A DNA stretch of 64,000 nt, from NCBI RefSeq assembly GCF_030651625.1, contig NZ_JAUSCF010000023.1:118126-182125 (forward strand), in the 5' to 3' direction. Below are positions 44,060 to 52,521 of the stretch, in pieces. The DNA comes from Hydrogenophaga sp. (GTDB lineage Bacteria; Pseudomonadota; Gammaproteobacteria; Burkholderiales; Burkholderiaceae_C). Both the position numbers and the translations under genes were made by a program. Under the pieces are notes generated by a model. It was given only the letters and a program-made list of their open reading frames with translations. It was not told where the DNA came from and made no database searches. The first letter of the stretch is position 1; each line of letters begins with the position of its first letter.

Positions 44060-45641
44060 TCTGGCGCTGGAGTTCCGGCTTTTGCACTTTGCCCAGTGCT
44101 GTGCGTGGCAAGGCCGGCAGTTGCAACCATTGGCGCGGCCATTTGTAGCGCGCCAGGCGCCCTTCCAGAAACGCCCGCAGTTGCTGCACCCAGTTTTCAT
44201 CGGGTGCCGCTGCTTCCGTGAACACCAGCACCGCCACCACGGTCTCGCCCCAGCGCGCATCGGGCATGCCCACGACGGCGCACTCGGCCACCCAGGGGTG
44301 CTGGATCAGCAGGTTCTCGATCTCGGCCGGGTAGATGTTCTCGCCGCCCGAGATGATCATGTCCTTGGACCGTCCCACCACGGTGTGGCTGCCGTCGGGC
44401 GCCTGCCGCGCCAGATCTCCGCTGTGGAAAAAGCCCTCGGCGTCGCAGGTGGGTTGATCGGGCCAGTAGCGTGTCACCACATTGGGCGCGCGCACCCAGA
44501 CCTCGCCCACCTCGCCTGACGCCACCTCGGTGCCCTGGGGGCTGCACAGCCGCACTTCAACACCCGGCGCCGGCCAGCCGCAAGAGCCATCGTGGCTGAG
44601 CGCATGTGTGGGCGGCAGGGCAATGGAAAACGGACCGGTTTCGGTGCTGCCGTACACATTGCAGACAGGGATTCCGCGCCCATGAAACGCCTGCACCGGC
44701 TGCGCCGGCAACAGGCTGGATCCGGCCCACACCGCTCGCAGGCTCGACAGATCGGTCTCCGTCCAGCCAGGATGCGCAATGAGCGCCTGCAAGGTCGCTG
44801 GTACCTGCAGGGTGAGGGTGGGGCGCTGCGTTTCGAAGCAGCGCAAGGTGGCGCCCGGGTCGAAGCGGTCGAACAGCAGCACCTGGGCACCCACCGACAG
44901 GGCGGGCAGCGTCTGGATGCAAAGCCCGCCCACATGGAACAGGGGCAGCACCGTGACCACCACATCGTCTGGCGTGATGCCCTGCACCTGCGCGGCGATG
45001 GCCATGTTGGCCAGCAGATTGCCCTGGGTGTGCACCGCGCCCTTGGGCTTGCCGGTGGTGCCGGAGGTGTAGACCAGCAAAAGGGGTGTTTGCAGCGCGT
45101 TTAGCAGTGCTTTTTGAACGGTTTCAGACGGCGGTGGCAATGGAAGCCGCTCGCCCACCTGCAACACCTGCACCGGCAATACGAGGGGCAACCACGCACA
45201 GCGGCCCGCCATGTCCTGGGCAGGGTCTTGCAGGCTTTCGTCGCACACCAGCACGCTGGGGGTGCAGTCGTCCATCACCGCCACCCATTCGTCCGGCGAA
45301 AGGCGGTGATTCAGCGGCACGAAGATGGCACCGAGCCGGGCCAGGGCAAAGAGCAGCACAATCTGGGTCGGATGGTTCAGGCCCAGCCACGCGACACGAT
45401 CGCCCGGCACCACGCCCAGATGCTGTCCGAGCAGGGCTGCCACCGAATAGACCTGTTGTTGCAGATCGCGCCCGCTCAGATATGTCCACCGGGGTTCAAA
45501 GTCCTGCGATTCGCTCCCACTCAGCACGGGCAAGCATGGGCGCTTCTCTGCGATGAGGGCCAGGAGCTCATCGAAAGATTCAGCCGGGAGGGCGGGCAGC
45601 GGGGCCGGTACGGGCCAGGGCGGGGGAGTGAGCGACGACAT
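43986..45641 (-). CDS. AMP-dependent acyl-CoA synthetase/ligase
   Basis: The 551-residue ANL-superfamily enzyme has the P-loop-like motif YTSGTTGKPKGA (near residue 190), the YGSTETGPF motif, FHSGDLARQAPDG and GRSKDMIISGGENIYPAEIE, and the catalytic Lys region TALGKVQKPEL. It activates a carboxylic acid via acyl-AMP; the acid (fatty or aromatic) cannot be told. It starts 50 bases from the divergent two-component genes. Confidence 0.88.
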   Translation of the reverse strand: MSSLTPPPWPVPAPLPALPAESFDELLALIAEKRPCLPVLSGSESQDFEPRWTYLSGRDLQQQVYSVAALLGQHLGVVPGDRVAWLGLNHPTQIVLLFALARLGAIFVPLNHRLSPDEWVAVMDDCTPSVLVCDESLQDPAQDMAGRCAWLPLVLPVQVLQVGERLPLPPPSETVQKALLNALQTPLLLVYTSGTTGKPKGAVHTQGNLLANMAIAAQVQGITPDDVVVTVLPLFHVGGLCIQTLPALSVGAQVLLFDRFDPGATLRCFETQRPTLTLQVPATLQALIAHPGWTETDLSSLRAVWAGSSLLPAQPVQAFHGRGIPVCNVYGSTETGPFSIALPPTHALSHDGSCGWPAPGVEVRLCSPQGTEVASGEVGEVWVRAPNVVTRYWPDQPTCDAEGFFHSGDLARQAPDGSHTVVGRSKDMIISGGENIYPAEIENLLIQHPWVAECAVVGMPDARWGETVVAVLVFTEAAAPDENWVQQLRAFLEGRLARYKWPRQWLQLPALPRTALGKVQKPELQRQISARPATTAWPGAPAPEPAGPSRS

Positions 45642-45727
45642 TCACGCAACTTTACGCCAGCCTCACCGAGACTTCATGCACCGGCCCCACCATGACGGAC
45701 ATGAAGGACACCGCTACACTGAATTCC

Positions 45728-46444
45728 ATGACATCCCAGTTGCTGATGATTGAAGACGACGGTCGACTCGCGTCGATGGTGGTGGAGTACCTTGGTCAGT
45801 CGGGCTTCAAGGTCACCCACGCCGCCGATGGCGAGGCGGGCCTTGAGCAGTTGCAGATCCTGCAGCCCGAACTGGTCATTCTCGACCTGATGATGCCAGG
45901 CATGGATGGCCTGGAAGTGTGCCGCCGCATCCGATCCATGCAGGGCGATATGGCGCGCGTGCCCGTGATCATGCTCACCGCCAAGGGCGACCCCATGGAC
46001 CGCATCATCGGTCTGGAGATTGGCGCCGATGATTACCTGCCCAAACCCTTCGAGCCGCGTGAGCTGCTGGCGCGCGTGCGTGCGGTGATGCGACGCCGGG
46101 GCGACAACGGTGCTGCGGGCGCGGTGCGCGAATCGCAGGCTTTGCGTTTCGGTTCGCTGGAGATCGACCGCGACGCCCGCACTGTGCAGGTCAACGGCCA
46201 ACCTTGTGAGCTCACCTCGTACCAGTTCGACCTGCTGGTGGCACTGGCCGAGCGTTCCGGTCGTGTGCTCACGCGGGACCAGATCATGGAGGCCGTTCGC
46301 GGCCGGGAGCTGGAGGCTTTTGACCGTTCGATCGACGTGCACATCGGCCGCATCCGCAACGCCATTGAGGCAGACAGCAAGGACCCCAAGCGCATACTGA
46401 CGGTGCGTGGTGTGGGCTATGTGTTTGCCAAGCAGCAGGACTGA
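45728..46444 (+). CDS. OmpR-family response regulator
   Basis: Receiver domain with EDD near the N-terminus, phospho-acceptor Asp in VILDLMMPGMDG, Thr in MLTAKGD and Lys in YLPKPFEP. A winged-helix DNA-binding domain follows (RSGRVLTRDQIMEAVRG, DVHIGRIRNAIE, TVRGVGYVF). The start at 45728 (238 residues) matches the usual MTxQxLMIEDD beginning; an ATG at 45692 would add 12 residues. Its partner kinase lies downstream across a 251-base structured gap. Confidence 0.92.
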   Translation: MTSQLLMIEDDGRLASMVVEYLGQSGFKVTHAADGEAGLEQLQILQPELVILDLMMPGMDGLEVCRRIRSMQGDMARVPVIMLTAKGDPMDRIIGLEIGADDYLPKPFEPRELLARVRAVMRRRGDNGAAGAVRESQALRFGSLEIDRDARTVQVNGQPCELTSYQFDLLVALAERSGRVLTRDQIMEAVRGRELEAFDRSIDVHIGRIRNAIEADSKDPKRILTVRGVGYVFAKQQD

Positions 46445-46503
46445 AGCATGTTGCTGAACCTTTCCTGCGCATTTCTTTCCTTGACACTGGGTTTTGCACC
46501 CCA

Positions 46504-46668
46504 AGGAGCCTGCGCGGCAGAACGACATCGGCTGCTACGCATGGAGAAAAGTCCCACTTCGCCCCCGTTTTTCCGGCTGTGGCTACGGCCACAGTCCTCA
46601 AAATCGGCGCCGAACTGGGCTCTTTTCCCACGCGTTTCGCTTCGATGCCTTCTGCCGCGCAGGCTCCT
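46504..46668. repeat. 165-bp element bounded by 19-bp perfect inverted repeats
   Basis: AGGAGCCTGCGCGGCAGAA (46504-46522) and its exact reverse complement (46650-46668) enclose 127 bases, which contain an inner stem CTGTGGC-TAC-GGCCACAG. It occupies most of the gap between the regulator and kinase genes and codes for nothing recognisable. Confidence 0.8.
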
Positions 46669-46695
46669 AGGGCTCGCTGCGGCGGCCAGCGGGTC

Positions 46696-47982
46696 ATGAT
46701 GAGTCCGCTGGGCCAGAAACTCTATCTGCGCATCTGGCTGGCGGTGGTGGCTGCGGTGGCCTTGATCACGCTGGTGGTGGGGTGGCTTTGGCAGATGGCG
46801 CTGGATCAGGAGCGCGAACAGAACGCCAACCGCAGCAGCCGTTCGATCGTGATTCGCAGCAGCGGCGGCGAAATTCTGGGTCAGGCGCCCGCCATGGCCG
46901 TGCGGGTGCCTGGCGAAGGGCTGGAGTTTCAGGTCACCATGAAGGATGGGCAGACGCTCTATGTGCAGTTGCCCCGTTCCAACCGGCCCGATGGCGCCAG
47001 CCGGAGAAACAACCGAGGTGCTTCGGCCTGGCTGACTTCCCCCACGGGATTCGCCTGGCTGCTCGGACTGGTGGCGCTGGCGGTTGCGATGGGCGCCTAT
47101 CCCATTGTCCGCCGTCTGACCAAACGACTGGAAGGTCTGCAAAAGGGCGTCGAACGCTGGGGCAGCGGCGACCTTTCGACCCGCCTGCCGGTTCAGGGGC
47201 AGGACGAGGTGGCTTTTCTGGCTTCACGTTTCAACGCCGCCGCCGAGCGTGTGGAAACCTTGCTGCAGTCCCACAAGACCTTGCTGGCCAATGCGTCGCA
47301 CGAGCTGCGTTCGCCACTGGCGCGCATTCGCATGGGCCTGGAACTGCTGGGCCGAGACAGCGCGTCGGCCGCCCAGCGCAGCGAGATCGTCCGAAGCATC
47401 GACGAACTCGACCAGCTGATCGACGAAATCCTGCTGGCCAGCCGGCTCGACATGCGCGACGCCAGTGACGCCTCTGCCCTGGGGCCCAAGGAGGAGGTTG
47501 ATCTCGTGGGACTCGCAGCCGAAGAATGTGCGCGCTCCGGTGCCGATCTGGACATCGAGCCGGGCGCGCCGTCGGTATTGGTTCAGGGGCATGCCCGCCT
47601 GTTGCGGCGCGTGCTGCGCAACCTGCTGGAGAACGCACGACGCTATGGCACGCAGGGGGTGGAAGAGCGTGCTGCCGAGGTGCGTCTGCACATTTCGGTC
47701 GCCTCCATGGCGCCCGCAGGCAGGCGGTCGGACAGAAACCCCGCTGCCAGTGGTGCGATGGCGATCGTGAGCGTGGAAGACCGCGGCCCCGGCGTTCCAC
47801 CGGATCAGCGAGACCGCATTTTTGAGCCGTTCTACCGTTTGCCCGGTGCCAGCGAGCGCGAGGGGGGCGTTGGTCTGGGTTTGTCGCTGGTCAAGACCAT
47901 CGTGGAAAGGCATGGCGGGCAGATCCGCTGCGAGGCTCGGGACGGGGGTGGCGCCCGATTTGTCGTGGAATTGCCGATCTGA
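46696..47982 (+). CDS. Sensor histidine kinase (two transmembrane segments)
   Basis: The 428-residue protein has membrane helices at about 10-33 and 115-140 with a short periplasmic loop between, a HAMP domain (RRLTKRLEGLQKGVERWGSGD), the H-box LLANASHELRSPLARI, and an ATPase domain with NLLENARRYG, DRGPGVP and GVGLGLSLVKTIVERHGG. It should phosphorylate the regulator at 45728. The ATG at 46696 (or 46699) gives a normal N-terminus; upstream frame lies in the repeat. The stimulus is unknown. Confidence 0.93.
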   Translation: MMSPLGQKLYLRIWLAVVAAVALITLVVGWLWQMALDQEREQNANRSSRSIVIRSSGGEILGQAPAMAVRVPGEGLEFQVTMKDGQTLYVQLPRSNRPDGASRRNNRGASAWLTSPTGFAWLLGLVALAVAMGAYPIVRRLTKRLEGLQKGVERWGSGDLSTRLPVQGQDEVAFLASRFNAAAERVETLLQSHKTLLANASHELRSPLARIRMGLELLGRDSASAAQRSEIVRSIDELDQLIDEILLASRLDMRDASDASALGPKEEVDLVGLAAEECARSGADLDIEPGAPSVLVQGHARLLRRVLRNLLENARRYGTQGVEERAAEVRLHISVASMAPAGRRSDRNPAASGAMAIVSVEDRGPGVPPDQRDRIFEPFYRLPGASEREGGVGLGLSLVKTIVERHGGQIRCEARDGGGARFVVELPI

Positions 47983-48041
47983 CGATGTTTGGCTTCAGGC
48001 ACGGATGGCCGCGAGGGTTCGATTCGCCTGACTTCGGAATC

Positions 48042-48063
48042 GCATCCCCCATTTGGGGGATGT
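48042..48063. promoter_or_regulatory. Palindrome CATCCCCC-ATTT-GGGGGATG
   Basis: A perfect 8-bp dyad with a 4-base centre in the gap after the kinase gene. It could be an operator or the hairpin of a small RNA. No gene start lies close downstream. Confidence 0.4.
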
Positions 48064-48194
48064 GCCTGAGACGGGCCACGTCTGACAATCGAATCGCGCT
48101 GCTGTCACAGCAAGCCTGAATTCAGGGCCAGCAATCGTTCTTGCAAACGATCATTTGAAACCGATCTCCCAACGACGTCCTTCCAAGGACTTTC

Positions 48195-48222
48195 AAAAGC
48201 CACCGCAAGGTGGCTTTTTTTT
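48195..48222 (+). terminator. Rho-independent terminator
   Basis: AAAAGCCACC-GCAA-GGTGGCTTTT followed by a T-run (eight T in all). It ends plus-strand transcription from the kinase gene, or a separate small transcript from the 47983-48195 gap, which otherwise holds no gene. Confidence 0.85.
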
Positions 48223-48272
48223 CGTCGCTTCGGCGTGAAAGACCAATCGACCCGTGGCTTTCGCTGGCGTTC

Positions 48273-50585
48273 TCAATCGCCAGAGCGTCGCGAGACATCA
48301 AATTCATGCCGCCCCGCCGGCAGATCCAGCACAACCGCGCTGTTGTTCCGGCGCAGCACGCGAATGTCCGGCACCTCCTGCAGGGTGCTCTCCTGGGTGC
48401 GGATCGTGTCGTCCGTGCTCGCAGGCAAGTGCAACTCGGCACGGGTATTGGCGGGCACCTGAACCATCAGCCGATGGCCATCGACGCGGCGTTGCCACTG
48501 CACATCCACCGGGCCACGCTGGGTGGGAACCCGTGCGTCAAACCAGTCGAGGTCGCCCGGCTGGGGCTGCACAAGGACGTGCCGAGCCCCTGGCAACAAA
48601 GGCCTGACACCCACCAGGCGCCGGGGAATCACATTGGCTGGCGCGCTGCCCCAGGCGTGGTTCCAGTCCAGGTTGGACTTCGCTGAGAGGTCCCAGGCCT
48701 CCAGGGTCATGGTCGAACCCTGTTCCAGCATGTTCAACCAGGTGCGAGGGCCCCTGGCGCGCATGCGGTCCAGGGCAGTCTGTGCTTCGCCGTGTTCGTA
48801 CAGGGCGTCCAGCAGGTGCTGTGCACCATACACGCTGGCGGCCATGCCGCGTGAGTGGACGAAGCCCAGCACGGCGGACCGATGGGCCTCGGGCACCAGA
48901 CCAAAGCGCAAGGCAAACAGGTTCGCGTGCAGCGAATGGTGGTCCACGCCCTCACCATCCCGGTAGCGTTGCATTTCGGTGTCAAAAAAAACGCGGTGAA
49001 AGCTGTTGCGGACCTTTTCGGCCCTGGCCTGCCATTGCTCGGCCTCCTCCATCTGCCCCAGGGCCAGAGCGATGCGACCCATGAGCACCAGTCCCCGGTG
49101 GTGGTAGGCGTTGGCGACCGCGTCCACCGGTGTGATCACATGCCCGTCGCGCTCGCCCGGTGGCCAGTCCACCAGTGTATGGAGACGTCTGCCCTGGCCC
49201 AGGCTTTCTCTGAATGCTGCGGTCTGGCGCTCGGCGCTGTTGACGATCAGTCCGTCCGATCGGGCAAGTGCGGTCAGGGTGCTGGCCGCAAGCCGCTCCT
49301 GGTGCACTGAGATCAATGCGGTATCGCCGGTGTGCAGCAGGTCTTCCCAGGCCATGAGCAAAGGGTGCACCTGCCATTCAAGCGGCCAGGTGGGCTGTTG
49401 CAGCAGGAACTCCAGCGTGTGCCGCGCGGTGGCGTAGGAACGGTCCTGGTTGTAGTGAGAGAGCTGGTGGATGTGGGCGTCGCCCTCGTAGGGCAGGCGC
49501 TCGCGGTCGCCGTCCACGTAGATGCCAAGAAAGGTGGTGGCCAGCGCGGTGTGGCGGCTCAGGTCCCAGACGGCGTCCAGATCTGGCGACGACGAGCGAA
49601 AGTGGGCCGCCGTTGCATCGTGGGGCAGGGCGAGTGCGTGTCGCCGCAGGTATTCAGGGCGAAAACCCGCTGGCGCAGCTTCCAGCTCCACAAAGCGGAA
49701 GGGCATCACTTCGCCGGTGCCGGGCGGCGTGGCGATGAAGCCGCTCTTGAGCCAGGGCGGCGGTTGCCACTGGAGCACCGGCTGGCGCAGGGTGGGGGAA
49801 GGCTCCAGCACAAGATCGTGCGCCTGGTAGCGCACGGTGCCGGGTGGCTGGCGTTCCAGCTGTCCCTGTGCACTGCGCATTTCGCCCAGGTGCATGCGCA
49901 CGGTGGTAGCGGGCGCTTCGGGCCAGACGATCACGGCCTGTCCGAATCGGGCTTGTCCAAAATCGAAGAACCAATGGCCCTCACCGAGGTGTTCTGCCTG
50001 TACGGGATGATCGACCTGAAACACCGGCCGGGGCCGGTTGCTGAAATCGGTGTTGGCCGGGTCGGCCGGCGCGGCTTGATGGGTAGTGAAGACTTCGTCC
50101 GCTGTGCGAAACCTCTGGCTCTCCGACCAGGGGCTGGCCTGCCCATCGTCATCCCACGTCCGCACCCGCCATGACCATTCCTCGCCAGCGTTAAGCGGGG
50201 GGCCGCTGTGCCTCACAGCAACCGAATCGGCGCTGACGATCTTGCCTGAATCCCAGAACGGCTGGGCCTTCCCAGGTGCCTCCACGCGAATCTGGTAGGC
50301 CGACTGCAAGGCACCCCGCCTCGGATCGTTTACCTGCCAGGAAAAAGCCGGCAAGGCATCGCGGATCAGGTTGTCGTGGGGATGAGTGAGCAGACTCACG
50401 GACAGGCCGAGGGGCGCACCAAGCGAAGCCTGGGCCATGGAATCATGTGGAGCGGCGATGCGGTTTTCGGCCATTGCTGGCCCCGTCAGCAGCAGCCCCA
50501 GCGCTGTGGAAGCCGCAAGCAGGCCGCCAAGTGCCACGGCGATGGCGGTTTTCAGAATCATGGGAATGGGACCGGCTCCCGCCAT
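48273..50585 (-). CDS. Exported glycoside hydrolase family 78 (alpha-L-rhamnosidase-like)
   Basis: The product of about 770 residues has a signal peptide, then beta-sandwich domains (YQIRVEAPG, WSWRVRTWDDDGQASPW) and an (alpha/alpha)6 barrel with DGDRERLPYEGDAHIHQLSH, the GH78 acid-residue motif, and later NLDWNHAWGSAP. The C-terminal beta domain begins near PLLPGARHVLVQPQP. It would release rhamnose from glycans outside the cytoplasm. The start at 50585 follows GGGA; an ATG at 50561 is an alternative. No rhamnose uptake or catabolic genes are adjacent. Confidence 0.85.
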   Translation of the reverse strand: MAGAGPIPMILKTAIAVALGGLLAASTALGLLLTGPAMAENRIAAPHDSMAQASLGAPLGLSVSLLTHPHDNLIRDALPAFSWQVNDPRRGALQSAYQIRVEAPGKAQPFWDSGKIVSADSVAVRHSGPPLNAGEEWSWRVRTWDDDGQASPWSESQRFRTADEVFTTHQAAPADPANTDFSNRPRPVFQVDHPVQAEHLGEGHWFFDFGQARFGQAVIVWPEAPATTVRMHLGEMRSAQGQLERQPPGTVRYQAHDLVLEPSPTLRQPVLQWQPPPWLKSGFIATPPGTGEVMPFRFVELEAAPAGFRPEYLRRHALALPHDATAAHFRSSSPDLDAVWDLSRHTALATTFLGIYVDGDRERLPYEGDAHIHQLSHYNQDRSYATARHTLEFLLQQPTWPLEWQVHPLLMAWEDLLHTGDTALISVHQERLAASTLTALARSDGLIVNSAERQTAAFRESLGQGRRLHTLVDWPPGERDGHVITPVDAVANAYHHRGLVLMGRIALALGQMEEAEQWQARAEKVRNSFHRVFFDTEMQRYRDGEGVDHHSLHANLFALRFGLVPEAHRSAVLGFVHSRGMAASVYGAQHLLDALYEHGEAQTALDRMRARGPRTWLNMLEQGSTMTLEAWDLSAKSNLDWNHAWGSAPANVIPRRLVGVRPLLPGARHVLVQPQPGDLDWFDARVPTQRGPVDVQWQRRVDGHRLMVQVPANTRAELHLPASTDDTIRTQESTLQEVPDIRVLRRNNSAVVLDLPAGRHEFDVSRRSGD

Positions 50586-50644
50586 GGCAGTTCCCGCCCC
50601 ATGGCATCCGAGAGCCAAGCCCTCCGGCGCGAAATGACCCGTTC

Positions 50645-50731
50645 CAAAGATACCGAGGGCCCGGCTCTGCCGGTCCAAGGTATCGCCCCCTTGAGGGGGT
50701 GACGCGCGAAGCGCGGCGCGGGGGTGGGACA
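50645..50731 (-). repeat. Family A intergenic palindromic repeat, copy 9
   Basis: On the minus strand it begins directly after the stop of the zinc-finger gene (50733) with CCACCCCCGCGCCGCGCTTC, then the CCCCCTCAAGGGGGC stem and the CCGGCAGAGCCGGGCC end. Orientation again follows the upstream gene. Confidence 0.8.
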
Positions 50732-50732
50732 G

Positions 50733-50939
50733 TCAATGCCCGTTGGCCACCCGCTCGCCCGCCTTGAGCCGGTACACCGTACCGCAGTAGGGGCAGCGGG
50801 CTTCGCCGTTTTTCCCCACATCCAGATAGACCTTGGGGTGGGTGTTCCAGATTTTCATATCCGCCTTCGGACTGGGACAAAAAACCCCGCCCTGTGGGTT
50901 GAGGTCATGGGCAACGAGTTCCACAACGGATGGCTTCAT
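50733..50939 (-). CDS. Zinc-finger domain protein (CHCC type)
   Basis: A 68-residue protein with the pattern FCPSP...HPKVYLDV...RCPYCGTVYRL, a C-H-C-C zinc site related to that of complex I subunit NDUFS6. Small stand-alone proteins of this sort are common in proteobacteria and uncharacterised. It lies downstream of ilvE in the same direction, with about 95 bases between. Confidence 0.85.
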   Translation of the reverse strand: MKPSVVELVAHDLNPQGGVFCPSPKADMKIWNTHPKVYLDVGKNGEARCPYCGTVYRLKAGERVANGH

Positions 50940-51033
50940 TCTTGTACTCCTGATTCAGCGGACCTTTGCTGGAACTGCCGGGGGCCATCCAGCCACGCCG
51001 TGAAGCTGGTCTGGCCTACGGGTGCATGGAAGG

Positions 51034-51969
51034 TCACACCTTGGCCAGCCAGTGGGCGTAGTGGGGGTTGCGGCCACCGACGATGTCGAAGAACGCGCTC
51101 TGGATCTTCTCGGTGATGGGCCCTCGGCTGCCAGCGCCCAGTTCGATGCGGTCGAGTTCGCGGATCGGCGTGACTTCGGCGGCGGTGCCGGTAAAGAAGG
51201 CTTCGTCGGCGATGTAGACCTCGTCACGGGTGATGCGCTTCTGCACAATCTCCAGCCCCAGGTCCTTGGCGATGTGGAACACGGTGTTGCGGGTGATGCC
51301 GTTCAGGGCGCCTGCAGACAGGTCGGGCGTGTAGATCACACCGTTCTTGATGACAAAGATGTTTTCACCGGCGCCCTCGCTCACGAAGCCCGAGCTGTCG
51401 AGCAGCAGGGCTTCGTCGTAGCCTTCATCGGTGACTTCCATGTTGGCCAGGATGGAGTTGGTGTAGTTGCTCACCGCCTTGGCCTGCGTCATGGTGATAT
51501 TGACGTGGTGGCGGGTGTAGCTGCTGGTCTTCACGCGGATCCCACGCTTCAGGCCCTCGTCACCCAGGTAAGCCCCCCATGTCCAGGCGGCAACCATCAG
51601 GTGGATGGTGTTGCCCTTGGGCGAGACGCCGAGCTTCTTGTCACCGATCCATGTGAGCGGGCGAATGTACGCGCTCTCCAGCTTGTTCTCGCGCACCACA
51701 GCCTTCTGGGCCTCGTTCACTTCTTCCTTTGTAAAAGGAATCTGCATGCGCAGGATCTTGGCGCTGTTGAACAGGCGTTCGGTGTGTTCCTCCAGCCGGA
51801 AGATTGCGGTGCCATCGGGCGTGTTGTAGGCGCGCACGCCTTCGAATGCGCCGCAGCCGTAGTGCAGGGTGTGGGTCAGCACGTGGATCTTGGCGTCGCG
51901 CCAGTCGACCATCTGGCCGTCCATCCAGATCTTGCCGTCGCGGTCTGACATTGAAGGAATCGGTGACAT
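51034..51969 (-). CDS. ilvE: Branched-chain amino acid aminotransferase
   Basis: A class IV PLP transaminase that interconverts Leu, Ile and Val with their keto acids. The 311-residue protein has HYGCGAFEGVRAY, IRPLTWIGDKKLGVSP, the PLP-lysine region MTQAKAVSNYTNSILA, EALLLDSSGFVSEGAGENIF and EAFFTGTAAEVTPI. AGAGG lies 8 bases before the ATG at 51969. Confidence 0.95.
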   Translation of the reverse strand: MSPIPSMSDRDGKIWMDGQMVDWRDAKIHVLTHTLHYGCGAFEGVRAYNTPDGTAIFRLEEHTERLFNSAKILRMQIPFTKEEVNEAQKAVVRENKLESAYIRPLTWIGDKKLGVSPKGNTIHLMVAAWTWGAYLGDEGLKRGIRVKTSSYTRHHVNITMTQAKAVSNYTNSILANMEVTDEGYDEALLLDSSGFVSEGAGENIFVIKNGVIYTPDLSAGALNGITRNTVFHIAKDLGLEIVQKRITRDEVYIADEAFFTGTAAEVTPIRELDRIELGAGSRGPITEKIQSAFFDIVGGRNPHYAHWLAKV

Positions 51970-52062
51970 TGTCTTTGCCTCTGTGGGGGTGGAAAGGGGG
52001 CTTTGAAGGGGTCTTCTCGGTGCCGTGTCCAGGGGACCCAGCGCTGTCGACAGCTGGCGATT

Positions 52063-52521
52063 TTACGTTCCGGGGGGCGAGCCTTCCGCCGTGTCGCTGG
52101 GTGAGTCGCCTGACGCCGGTTCCATGGGTCGAAGCTCGAACGATTGCAGGCGACCCTGGAGGAAGGTGCAGATCACGGCATCGCCGGCTTCATCGCTCCA
52201 TTCCAGCACTTCCGGATCGTGGTCCGGTTCGGTGTGGCGCAGGCCCAGGCTCAGCGTACGTCGCACCACCTCCACCAGCGGTATTCCCTTTTTCAGCTGA
52301 CCATGCAGCACACGGGCATTGCGCACATGGCCCATCGGTCGCTTCGCCGCTGCGTGTAGCAGGCGCATGAGCTTGGTGAAATGCAGCAGCAGCCAGAAAC
52401 TGATCATCAATGCCGCGAGGACCAGGCCCTTCCAGCCGTAGGCTTGCCAGGCCGCGTAGGCGATGGCCACAGCGAATGCGGGGAACAGAAAGGGGCGGAG
52501 TCTGGCCATCCAGTCAGACAT
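52063..52521 (-). CDS. Hypothetical membrane protein
   Basis: A 152-residue protein with two N-terminal membrane helices (about 10-50) and a cytoplasmic part containing KRPMGHVRNARVLHGQLKKGIPLVEVV, a conserved-looking block, then an acidic Ser/Pro-rich tail. The start directly abuts the radA stop, so translation is probably coupled. Function unknown. Confidence 0.75.
   Translation of the reverse strand: MSDWMARLRPFLFPAFAVAIAYAAWQAYGWKGLVLAALMISFWLLLHFTKLMRLLHAAAKRPMGHVRNARVLHGQLKKGIPLVEVVRRTLSLGLRHTEPDHDPEVLEWSDEAGDAVICTFLQGRLQSFELRPMEPASGDSPSDTAEGSPPGT

Noticed and set aside
48011..48034. tRNA T-loop-like GGGTTCGATTCG
   Set aside because: No acceptor stem, D-arm or anticodon arm can be built around it.
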